A stretch of 29,336 bases of DNA from JABSOG01 sp041583135. GTDB taxonomy: Bacteria > Pseudomonadota > Gammaproteobacteria > Enterobacterales > Alteromonadaceae. The notes below the pieces were generated by a model that was not told the origin of the DNA, searched no databases, and worked only from the letters and a program-made list of their open reading frames with translations. The position numbers were made by a program, and so were the translations under genes. Below are positions 14,851-24,600 of the stretch, piece by piece. The stretch covers positions 1-29,336 of the forward strand of contig JBFHGJ010000070.1 of assembly GCA_041583135.1 (NCBI GenBank), written 5' to 3'. Within the stretch, counting starts at the first letter, position 1; each line of letters starts with the position of its first letter.

Positions 14851-16155
14851 GTGCACACACATAATCAGCCATCGACGCCTGTATATGGCGAGACTGATAC
14901 CAGAGAAGAACTCAATCATGTTTTACAGACTGGCATTTTGAATGAGCTGCTCAGAGAGCAGCTGACGCCAGCGCCACAACAGGCCAAGTCGATATCGGCC
15001 AAGGCTGAAAAGCAGCCTGAAGTGGAAAATGACCTACTTGCTTGCGCTAGTCATGCCGTTACCGGATGCCTTGGCGAGCAAGCATTTGAGCGTGCTGAAC
15101 TACATCAACGTTTGAGTGGGTTGTTTCACCTGCAAAAATCCATTTACGACCAATGCGATATCGCGCCATCTTTGAGAAATCGACAATTTATTACACACAG
15201 TGGTTTGGTTTTATCGCCGGAACATTGCGTTACTACGGTGCTAGATGTCTTAAGGGTACGTTCGTTTTGGCGGGGTATCGATGAGGCAATTGCACAAAAA
15301 GTTGCGGGGCAGCAACGCCCTGTTCATATTGTTTATCCCGCTTGCGGCCCTTTTGCGCCCTTATTGCTCCCTCTTATTGGCTATTACAAAGCCAAAGGAC
15401 TGTATTGTGCCAAGCAGTTGCAGATCACCTTGATTGATATTCAAATCGGCGCGGTGCAAAGTCTTGAAGCCATCATCAATCAAATGGGGATTAAAGATTA
15501 TATTCAACAGATTTGCACCATGGACGCGCTGGCATACGATCCGGGGGAACGTGAGGTCGATATTGTGGTCTTAGAGGCCATGCAGCATGGTTTGAGCCGT
15601 GAAGGCCAGATCATTATTGCGCGACATTTTGCTACGTTGTTGCAACAAGATGGCTTTTTCATACCAGAGCAAATTGAAGTGAGTGCTGTGCTCAATCGGG
15701 CGCAGCGAGAGTTTGTCGATCAGTGGCGCGATGCCGATACGCTAAGCGAAGGCCATATGAGTGACGACATTAAGTCCGAGCGGATTGAGCTTGGCACTAT
15801 TTTAACTGTCGATAAAGAGAGTTTACTGAACACCCCTGAGCGGGTGCTTGATGAAAACACTAGGCTATTGGAATGTGGTCTGGTTGATATTCCACCATTA
15901 CTTGATAACGACGAGCAAACATTACTGTTGTGCACTCGTATTCGCGTATTTGGCGATGAGGTGATCGGGGAATATGATTCTGGGGTAACCCATCCGTTGC
16001 CGGATCAGCAAGTGTGCATCAATTTTACCCCTAAAGAAGCGCGAGCAGGGGATCTGTTGGTTAACAGCGGTGATGGCTTGCGTTTTTATTATCGTATGAA
16101 TGGCTTGCCGGGCTTTTTGGCTACTTGGGCTGTGGGGAGTAGGCAAGATGAATAA
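14851..16155 (+). CDS. SAM-dependent methyltransferase with PRMT-like motifs
   Basis: A 434-residue protein whose first 150 residues are not recognised and whose middle is a class I methyltransferase core. Motif I reads VHIVYPACGP (158-167, an atypical glycine loop), post I ends in LIDI with D196, and MDALAYD holds D225. The segment VDIVVLEAMQHGLSREGQ carries two glutamates (E242 and E251) nine residues apart, as in the double-E loop of protein arginine methyltransferases, followed by LLQQDGFFIPEQI, which resembles PRMT motif III. The C-terminal ~160 residues look beta-rich. A protein or peptide arginine is thus a plausible acceptor, but this is inference. Start is GTG at 14851 with AAGG 9 bases upstream. 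Its end overlaps the next gene by 8 bases. Confidence 0.8.
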   Translation: MHTHNQPSTPVYGETDTREELNHVLQTGILNELLREQLTPAPQQAKSISAKAEKQPEVENDLLACASHAVTGCLGEQAFERAELHQRLSGLFHLQKSIYDQCDIAPSLRNRQFITHSGLVLSPEHCVTTVLDVLRVRSFWRGIDEAIAQKVAGQQRPVHIVYPACGPFAPLLLPLIGYYKAKGLYCAKQLQITLIDIQIGAVQSLEAIINQMGIKDYIQQICTMDALAYDPGEREVDIVVLEAMQHGLSREGQIIIARHFATLLQQDGFFIPEQIEVSAVLNRAQREFVDQWRDADTLSEGHMSDDIKSERIELGTILTVDKESLLNTPERVLDENTRLLECGLVDIPPLLDNDEQTLLLCTRIRVFGDEVIGEYDSGVTHPLPDQQVCINFTPKEARAGDLLVNSGDGLRFYYRMNGLPGFLATWAVGSRQDE

Positions 16156-17143
16156 TGCAGTCCAGCCGCCCCCTATCCCAATGAAAGTGGTGGTGTTTGC
16201 GGCAAACCCTAATGCTGTTGCGGTGATCAACGGTTTTTATCAGCAGGGGTTGTTGGCTGGAGTTGTTTTACCACCTGTAGTTGATGGTTTTAACCAGCAG
16301 TTGCAGGCATGGCTTGAGTCGCAGGGGTTACCTTGTCATCGCCTGAGATCTGAAAGTATCGATAAAACGGCGGCATTTTTACTCGGTATCGAGTGCGACC
16401 TGATTCTCGCTTTCGGCTTCATGCCCGATTTTCCAGATGAACTTACAGGTATTGCTCAATATGGTTTTTACATTGTACTTGGTGCGCGAGTCGATAAATA
16501 TGTCGGCGCAATGCCCTTTTACTGGCAAATACGTCAGCAGCAAAAAACCACTGAATTCAATCTACTCAAACTGACCACGGCGGATAAGCCCGACGAGTTG
16601 ATGGTCAGCGAGGTGGTCAATATCGATCCCCACGATACCCTACAGTGCCTCGAAAACAAGTTTCAACAACTCACCCCAATATTGGTTGAACGCCTGATTG
16701 TGTCGTTGCGCGAGCATGGTGGACAGAATCACGGCGAGCCTATCAGCAATACTGGCAAATCTGCGCCTTTGGTTAAGGAGTCGGACTTATATGTCGATTG
16801 GCATCATATGAATGCCAAGCAAATTGCGGCATTGGCCAGAGCAGGCAACAGTGCGTTGTCGGGTTGTATTGTGGTTTTGGGCAACACTGAACTGAACTTA
16901 CTACAGGCATCTGTGGTTGAACACCCGACCTTTGGCGTTGCCCCTGGGACCATTTGTCATATAGGTGAACCGGAAGGGGTGTTGGTCGCAACCGAAGATG
17001 GTGCGATACGGTTAGATGTTTTATCGAATGTCGATGGTGTTTTTGGCGCCATCAGTTTTGTCGAGCGTTTTGGCATCTCTGCTGGCATGGCGTTTGTGCC
17101 TCAGCCTGCCAGTGCTCAGTGCAGCAATAATAAAGAGGAATAA
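16148..17143 (+). CDS. Formyltransferase-fold protein, probably catalytically inactive
   Basis: A 331-residue protein resembling methionyl-tRNA formyltransferase and related hydroxymethyl/formyl transferases. The N-terminal half has the Rossmann-like start MKVVVFAANPNAVAV and CDLILAFGFMP. The C-terminal part has LYVDWHHMNAKQIAALARAGNSALSG and a PGTI...EGVLVATEDGAIRL barrel-like end. The catalytic Asn-x-His that normally precedes a PSLLP-type loop is replaced here by Tyr108 and Val110 (GFYIVLGARVDKYVGAMPFYW), and the catalytic Asp of the (L/F)DTG loop aligns with Lys. It therefore probably binds rather than transfers, or has a new chemistry. The ATG at 16148 lies inside the end of the methyltransferase gene, so the two are probably translationally coupled and may work as a pair. 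Confidence 0.8.
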   Translation: MNNAVQPPPIPMKVVVFAANPNAVAVINGFYQQGLLAGVVLPPVVDGFNQQLQAWLESQGLPCHRLRSESIDKTAAFLLGIECDLILAFGFMPDFPDELTGIAQYGFYIVLGARVDKYVGAMPFYWQIRQQQKTTEFNLLKLTTADKPDELMVSEVVNIDPHDTLQCLENKFQQLTPILVERLIVSLREHGGQNHGEPISNTGKSAPLVKESDLYVDWHHMNAKQIAALARAGNSALSGCIVVLGNTELNLLQASVVEHPTFGVAPGTICHIGEPEGVLVATEDGAIRLDVLSNVDGVFGAISFVERFGISAGMAFVPQPASAQCSNNKEE

Positions 17144-17146
17144 ACA

Positions 17147-17758
17147 ATGGCGGAACCTTTTATAGGTGAGGTTGACCTTTATGGTTTCAACTTCGCGCCT
17201 GAACATTGGAACCGATGCGAAGGGCAAGTGCTTCAAATCAGTACCTATCAGGCATTGTATTCACTACTTGGCACGGCATACGGTGGCGATGGCCGTACGA
17301 CTTTTGCCTTGCCGGACCTGCGCGGTCGATTGCCGATCAGCCAAGGGCGCTTTCCAGGCAGCGCTTATGACCATGGAATGGGAGACAGTCTAGGTAGTGA
17401 AACGGTTACATTGACCAATGCGTCACTGGCAACACATGCTCATTTGGCCACTTTTACAGCGACAGTTGAAACTGCGGCTCAATGGCAAGTGTCAACCAGC
17501 CCGGCAACCAAGGATCAACCTCAAACGGGTAACTATCTCGCGTACAACGATGGTGGCCGCAACCCCGGGGTGTTTATGTATAAAGACAATCCAACGACAA
17601 AAGTGGATTTAAATGGCGTGAGCGGCGATGCGACGATCATCAAAGGCAATGTGTCTATCGACAATCGCGGTGCGAGCCAGCCATTTCATATTATGCAATC
17701 TTCATTGACCGCAAACTTCTGCATTGCAATGCAAGGGTTATTTCCATCACGAAGTTAG
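17147..17758 (+). CDS. Phage tail collar domain protein, MdpB-like (copy 1)
   Basis: A 203-residue protein of the microcystin-dependent-protein/phage tail collar family (PF07484-type). The N-terminal collar domain is clear: EPFIGEVDLYGFNFAP, then LGTAYGGDGRTTFALPDLRGRLPIS and GSAYDHGMGDSLGSETVTL. The C-terminal part is a variable region plus NYLAYNDGGRNPGVFMYKD and a conserved final strand. The usual histidine-rich PxHNH motif is altered to THAH. No phage genes surround it. It follows the formyltransferase-fold gene by 3 bases, so it belongs to the same operon, and could be a substrate of the modification or export genes. No Gly-Gly leader or signal peptide is seen. Chromosomal collar proteins of this type have no agreed function. 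Confidence 0.9.
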   Translation: MAEPFIGEVDLYGFNFAPEHWNRCEGQVLQISTYQALYSLLGTAYGGDGRTTFALPDLRGRLPISQGRFPGSAYDHGMGDSLGSETVTLTNASLATHAHLATFTATVETAAQWQVSTSPATKDQPQTGNYLAYNDGGRNPGVFMYKDNPTTKVDLNGVSGDATIIKGNVSIDNRGASQPFHIMQSSLTANFCIAMQGLFPSRS

Positions 17759-17761
17759 GTT

Positions 17762-17820
17762 ATGTGGGTGTAAGAATCAATAGCTGGTTGCAGGTCATTC
17801 GATTGACCAAGTGGCCACAT
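17762..17820. repeat. Nested inverted repeats between the two collar genes
   Basis: ATGTGG (17762-17767) and CCACAT (17815-17820) form the outer arms, and GGTCA/TGACC with a six-base centre lies inside. The 90-base gap has no T tract, so a terminator is unlikely; an RNA processing or stability hairpin is possible. Confidence 0.35.
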
Positions 17821-17848
17821 GAAGCAGATTTTAAAAGAGGAAAGTAAC

Positions 17849-18463
17849 ATGGCAGATCCATTTATTGGCGAGATCCGATTATTTGGTTTTAATTTTAATC
17901 CTAGAGGCTGGTTTTTTTGTAATGGTTCTTTATTGCAGATCAGCCAATTCTCTACCTTATTCTCTTTGCTTGGTACACAGTATGGAGGTGATGGCAGGGT
18001 CACTTTTGCTTTGCCAGACCTCAGAGGGCGAGTTGCGATGAGTAAAGGACGCCACCCCGGCAGTGCTTATGATTGGCGGATGGGGCAAGTCGGCGGAAGT
18101 GAAAGCCATACATTGACGGTGCTGGAGCTACCGCAACATAATCATGACGCGACGTTTACCGCGACCCAAGTGGGTCAGCCGCTGAGTGTACAGGTTTCTA
18201 CCGACCCGGCGACCTTAGATAAGCCGAACGAAGGCAGTTATCTAGCCTACAACGATGGTGGGCGGAATCCCGGGGTGTTCATGTATCGCGATGATGCAGG
18301 CGCTGCCACTGTTGCCCTAGGCGGTGTCGGTGGCGGTAGTGCGTCTAAAGGTACTGTCACTGTGCAAAACAATGGTGGCAGTCAGGCGTTTAGTCTTATG
18401 CAGCCGGTGTTGACGTTGAATTATTGTATGGCCAACGTCGGTATCTATCCGCCGCGTAGTTAA
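17849..18463 (+). CDS. Phage tail collar domain protein, MdpB-like (copy 2)
   Basis: A 204-residue paralogue of the preceding gene, closer to the family norm: DPFIGEIRLFGFNFNP, FFCNGSLLQIS, LGTQYGGDGRVTFALPDLRGRV, and an intact LPQHNHD motif. It shares the YLAYNDGGRNPGVFMY block almost word for word with copy 1, while the central and C-terminal parts differ. I start at the ATG at 17849, 10 codons inside the open frame, because AGAGGAAAG stands just upstream and because MADPFIGE matches the first residues of copy 1. It is the last gene before a strong hairpin and the giant surface-protein gene. Confidence 0.9.
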   Translation: MADPFIGEIRLFGFNFNPRGWFFCNGSLLQISQFSTLFSLLGTQYGGDGRVTFALPDLRGRVAMSKGRHPGSAYDWRMGQVGGSESHTLTVLELPQHNHDATFTATQVGQPLSVQVSTDPATLDKPNEGSYLAYNDGGRNPGVFMYRDDAGAATVALGGVGGGSASKGTVTVQNNGGSQAFSLMQPVLTLNYCMANVGIYPPRS

Positions 18464-18485
18464 ACTTTATCGTCATCATTGGTAG

Positions 18486-18517
18486 TCGAGCGGCCCACGA
18501 AGGCCGCTCGAGTCATT
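18486..18517 (+). terminator. Probable terminator after the collar genes
   Basis: TCGAGCGGCC (18486-18495) and GGCCGCTCGA (18502-18511) form a perfect 10 bp stem around CACGAA, followed by GTCATTTT. The stem is very stable and the T run is short. It separates the collar operon from the promoter of the giant gene. Confidence 0.6.
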
Positions 18518-18552
18518 TTGAAGATGGGATATTTTGTCTGGTAGATGATGTT

Positions 18553-18582
18553 TTGAGCGGTTTTTCAATACATGATTATACT
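18553..18582 (+). promoter_or_regulatory. Promoter of the giant surface-protein gene
   Basis: TTGAGC (18553-18558) and TATACT (18577-18582) are separated by 18 bases. The start would be near 18589, about 40 bases before the ATG at 18628. The giant gene therefore probably has its own transcript. Confidence 0.6.
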
Positions 18583-18627
18583 TGTATGAGTTCATTTGCT
18601 TGGGTACGGATATGTTAGAGGTAAGTC

Positions 18628-21600
18628 ATGGTTAGTCGGTTGATATTTATAGCACTTTGTATATTGTCATACATGGTGTCAGTCGCGAGCTTGACTGCTC
18701 AGGCAAATGTTGTTCAAGCCTCTGAGCGGGCGCAAATCACCGATGTTGTGATCATTGATGACTCGGTGCCCGATGCCTTTTTGTTCGAACAGAGTTTGGC
18801 AAAAGGCGCCAAAGTTCATCGTATTGGTCGTGCTGATAACGGCATCGCATCACTACTGAACACCTTAGCACAATACCAATCTCTAGACTCGCTACACATT
18901 ATTTCCCATGCTGATGAAAACGCCATTTACCTAGGTAAAGACAAAGCCAAAGTCGCCGATTTGACGGCGCAAATACAAGCGTTGCAGCAGCGGGCCAAGA
19001 TACTCAAACCCGGCGCCGATATTCTGTTTTATGGTTGTAACCTTGCCAAACAGCCTGAGCAGCAACGCTTGTTAAATCAGTTTCACCAGTCCTCAGGGTT
19101 GGATATTGCGGCATCGACCAATTTAACCGGTAATGCCAAGCTTGGTGGCGATTGGGCGTTTGAATATCAACAAGGTGCCGTTGATGCAAAGATCCCGTTT
19201 GATGAGCGACTACTTGCCGATTATCGTTATGTGTTGGTGACCGTGACCTTTGCTGGCTTAGGTGCATCAGAATCCGGTGGTACAGGGTACAAAAGCCTGA
19301 CAGACGTCAACTTGGTGGTAGACAATCTCTTTAGCGGCTTTAACCCTGACATTGCCTATAACAATACCACCGATGCCAGCAAAACTTTGGTGATTAAGGC
19401 CGATGGTGTCGATGCCGAATCGTTCGATGTCAGTGCCATTACCCTTTATGCGTTTAATGCCAATGGCTTAAGTATTGCCTCATCATCGACCATTGTGTTT
19501 AAAGACAAAAACGGCACGACGTTGCAAACCATGACGCTTAACGCCAATAAGTCGATGGCACAGAATGTTGATACCGACATGTTCAGCATGTTTGACAACA
19601 ACACCACATCCCCGGTGACGGGCGTTGCCCAAATAGACTTTAATTTTGCCTTTAATAATCATGGTGTTAACGGTAATGACTTTTCTAATCTGACATTTAA
19701 GAATATCACTTACACCAATGTGACAGCGCCAAGTGCCGCGCCGACGATATCGGGCGTGACCTATGATTCAAGCACCGGGAACTTGGTCGTTACTGGGACT
19801 AACTTTGATGCTAATACTGGTCTTGCCAATGACGTTACCGTCAACAAATTTACCATCACCGGCGAAGGTGGTGGTGGCTCAGCCTACACATTGACCTCGG
19901 CAACCAATATCGAGCGAGACTCGGCGACGCAGTTTACCATTCCTATCAGCGGCTCGGATAAGCTCAGACTCGATGCTCTACTGAATAAGAACAGTACCTC
20001 GGCAGATGACGGCACAGCCTATAATTTAGCTGCGGCAGATGACTTTATTGCGGCAATTACAACTGGCAATACGGCAATCGCCACCAACGCGATTACCGTG
20101 AGTAACTACGCCAATCCGGCCATTACCTCTGCGACATATAATGCCAGTACCGGCGCTTTAGTGGTCACCGGCACAGGCTTTAGCAGTATTAGCGGGGCCA
20201 ATAATGACGTAGTGGCAAACACCTTTACCCTGACAGGAGATAGTGGCGCCACTTATACCCTAACTGATACGTCGAATGTTGACGTATCCAGTGCTACCAC
20301 TTTTACTTTATCACTCAGTGCCACCGACAAGTATCATGTGAATGGGCTGCTCAATAAAAACGGACTCAATGCTGCCAGTGGGCAGGCGTACAATCTGGCC
20401 GCAGCAGATAACTGGATGGCTGGTGGGGCTGCCAATGTTAATATTGCCGATTCTGCTGCAACCATTACGACCAGCAATGTGACTGCACCGGCAGTGACCT
20501 CGGCGACTTATAATCAAGGCACGGGTGTGTTGGCGGTTACCGGTAGCAACTTTGTGGCTAAGGTTGGCGCGACCAATGATGTTGATGTGACCAAGTTAAC
20601 CCTGACCGGTGAGGGCGGCAATACCTACACCTTAACTTCAAGTAATGTCGAGATAACCAGTGCCACCAGTTTTAGCGTGACTTTAAATAGCGCCGATAAA
20701 CTCAACATCAACGGTCTGCTCAATAAAGATGGCACTCAGGCGGATGATGGCGCAACCAATTATAACTTAAATGCTGCCGATAGATATCTTCCGGCAACTG
20801 ATTCTGCCAGTAGCATTGCTGATACCACCAATGCGATTACGGTCAGCAATACTCAGGTGCCGACCATTACCTCAGCGACGTATAACGGCTCGACCGGTGT
20901 ATTGGTGGTTACCGGTACTGGATTTGCCAAGAAAACCGGCGCGGCTAATGACATCGATGCCAGCAAATTGTCTCTTGCTGGAGAAGGTGGCAATAGTTAT
21001 ACGTTAACGTCAACCAGTGTTGAAGTCAGTTCACTGACCAGCTTTACCTTAGTGCTCAATGCAACGGACAAAATCAACGTCAATGGTTTACTCAATAAAG
21101 ACGGCACCACCTCGGGAGATAACACTACCTATAACTTAGCTGGAGCTGAGGATTGGCAGGCAGGGGCTGGCACATCAGCCACAATCGCCGACCTGACCAG
21201 TAACGGTGTGACAGTAAGCAACACCCAAGTGCCGACTGTCACCTCCGCGACCTATGATTATTCTACTGGCGTATTGGCAGTGACCGGTACCAATCTGATC
21301 AAAAAGTCCGGTGTAACCAATGATATTGATTTGACGAAAATCACCCTCAAAGGGCTTGCCAGCGGTACGCGCACATTGACTACCAGCAATGTTGAGATCA
21401 CCAGTGCAACGGCATTTTCCGTCACGCTTAACAGTGCCGACAAAACGGCTGTCAATGCTTTACTCGATGCCAATGGAACTCAGTCGTCCGATGCAGTGAC
21501 CTATAATCTCAGTGCAGCTGAAGATTGGGCGGCCGGTGCTGCCGCCTCTGCCACTGTTGCCGATACCAGTGGTAATGGCATCACCGTATCGAATGTGCCG

Positions 21601-24600
21601 CAACCGTCTATTACCTCCGCAACTTATAACTTCTCGACAGGGGCGCTAGTGGTGACGGGGAGCGATTTTTCAGCTACTGTGGGTTTAGCCAACGATGTTG
21701 TGGTCAATAAATTGACCTTGACCGGCGAAGGCGGCAGTAGTTATACCTTGACCAGTGCCACCAACGTTGAAATCGACAATGCCACGCAGTTTACCGTGAC
21801 GTTGGCTGGTGCCGATAAACTGGCGGTTAATGGCCTGCTTAACAAAAATGGCACAACCGCTGATAGTGGCACTACCTATAACCTCGCTGTGGCCGATGAT
21901 TTTATTGCCAATGTGACGGCAGGCAATACCGCCGATACCACAGGTAATGGTGTCACGGTCAGTTCGGTTTCTGCGCCAACGGTTAGCTCTGCCACCTATG
22001 ATTTTGCCACAGGCGTATTGGCGGTGACCGGTACCAACTTCACCAGTGTCAGCGGCGCTGCCAATGATGTCGATACCTCCAAGTTGACACTGACCGGCGA
22101 TGCTGGCGGTACATATACCTTAACCACCTCAGCGGTAGAAGTCAGTTCAGAAACCGCCTTTAGTGTCACTTTAAATGCTACCGACAAACTCAATGTGGGT
22201 GGCTTGCTCAATAAAGACGGCCTGACCTCTGGCAGCGGCACAACTTATAACTTGGCTGCGGCGGATAACTTTATCGCTGGCGCCGCGCCCAATTCCAATA
22301 TCGCCGATACGACCGGTAATGGTGTTACCGTCAGCAATGTTGCTGCGCCCACGGTTACCTCTGCCACTTACGATTTTGCTAACGGCGTGCTGACGGTTAC
22401 CGGCACCAATTTTGTCAAGGAATTTGGTGCCAACAACGACATTGATGTCATTAAGTTGACACTGACAGGAGACAGCAGCGGCAGCTACACCTTGACTTCG
22501 ACCTCGGTGGAGATCACGGATGCAACCACCTTCAGCGTGACGCTAAATACCGCAGATAAACTCAACATTGGCGGTTTGCTCAATAAAAATGGCGTGGCTT
22601 CCGGTAGTGGCACTACCTATAACTTAGCGGCGGCAGACAATTATCTCGCTGGTGCCGATGCCGCTGTAGATATTGCCGATGCCACAGGTAATGGGGTGAC
22701 CGTCAGTAATGTGGCTTTACCTACGATAACCTCGGCAACCTACAATGCTGCCACCGGGGTATTTGCGGTAACTGGGACTAACTTAGTCAAAGAAGTTGGC
22801 GCCACTAACGATGTGCTGGTGTCTAAGATGACCGTTACCGGGGAGGGCAGCGGTACTCGCACCCTGACATCCAGCAATGTTGAGATCACCGATGCCACCA
22901 GCTTTAGTGTGACGCTCAATAGTGCAGACAAGTTGGTGGTCAATGGCCTGCTTAACAAAGACGGCACCACCTCAGGCGACAACACAACCTACAATCTGGC
23001 CGTTGCAACCCTGTGGTTGCAAGGTTCTGATGCCACCGCTAATTCTGCCGATGCAACCAACGCCATTACTGTCAGCAACACAGCTGTTCCAACGGTTACC
23101 TCTGCAACTTATGATGCCGCTAGCGGGGTGTTAGCCGTTACCGCTACCGGTTTGGTCAGTAAGTCAGGTGCCACCAATGATGTTGACGTGACCAAATTGA
23201 CACTCACCGGTCAAGCTGGCGGCACGCGAACGCTGACCTCTGGCAATGTTGAGATCACCAATGAAACCAGTTTCTCGGTGACTCTCAACAGTGCCGATAA
23301 ACTGGCGGTGAATGGCCTTTTGAACAAAAATGGCACCACTTCGAGTGATGCAACCTCATACAATCTTGCCGCCGCAGAAGACTGGCTGGCAGGTGCAGCG
23401 GCATCTGCCAACATCGCAGATACCACAGGCAATGGGGTTACGGTGAGCAATGTCGCCAACCCAACTATTACGTCGGCTAGCTATGATGTCTCAACCGGTA
23501 TTTTGGCCGTGACTGGCAGTGATTTTGTTGCCAATGCCGGTGCCACAAACGATGTTGACGTCAGCAAATTGACTTTAACCGGTGATGGCGGTGCAAGTTA
23601 TACCTTAACCGGCAGCAGCGTTGAGATAACCAGCGCCACCAGTTTCAGTGTGACGCTCAACGCGGCCGATAAGCTGCAAGTTGGCGGCTTGCTCAATAAA
23701 AATGGCACCACCTCAGATAGTGGTACCACCTATAATTTGGCGGCCGCAGACAATTGGATGCCAGCTACCGACAGCGCCGCCAATATTGCCGATACTACTG
23801 GCAATGGCGTTACGGTGAGTAACGTTGCCAATCCGACGATCACTTCTGCAACTTATAACGCAGGCACTGGGCAATTGGTACTAACAGGCACCAACTTCGT
23901 TGCCGAAGCTGGTGGCAATAATGATATTGTCACCAGTGCATTGAGCTTAACCGGCCAAGGTAACGCATCTTACACTTTGACCTCGTCGGCTGTTGAGGTG
24001 AGCAGCGCAACTGCGGCGACCATTACTCTCAATGCGAGCGACAAAGTTAATATCAATGGTTTGCTGAACAAAAACGGCACCCTAGCTGGTGACGGTAGTA
24101 CATACAATCTTGCCGCCGCCGATAATTGGTTGGCAGGGGCTGCTGCCTCTGTGGATATTGCCGATAGCACTGGCAATGGCATCACTGTCAGTGGTGTGGT
24201 GACGCCGACAATTACCTCTGCCACTTACAATGCGGCCACCGGCGTTCTTGTGGTCACTGGTACGTCGTTTGCTGTTTTGAGTGGCAGCAATAACGATGTG
24301 GATGTGACCAAGTTGACCTTAACCGGTGAAGGCAGTGGTACCTATACACTAACCGGAAGTGGCGTCGATATTACCTCCGAAACCTCATTTTCGGTGACGT
24401 TAAGCGCAGCTGATAAGTTGTCGCTCAATAGCCTGCTGAACAAAAACGGCACTCAGTCGGATGACAATACTACCTATAACCTTGGTGCCGCCGACAATTG
24501 GCTTGCTGCTGCGCCAAGCGCAACAAATATTGCCGACTTGACTGGTAATGCGGTGACCGTTAGCGCGGTGGCGACGCCAGCACTTACCGCTGCAACTTAT

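Noticed and set aside
14664..14858. Minus-strand frame of 64 codons in the gap before the methyltransferase, considered as a precursor peptide for the C39 exporter
   Set aside because: No Gly-Gly leader, no ribosome binding site, wrong strand for the operon, and it spans the predicted promoter and hairpin.
17147..18463. Remnant prophage suggested by tail-collar genes
   Set aside because: No other phage structural, integrase, lysis or attachment features are visible, and the genes are embedded in an operon with enzymes; chromosomal MdpB-type genes are common.
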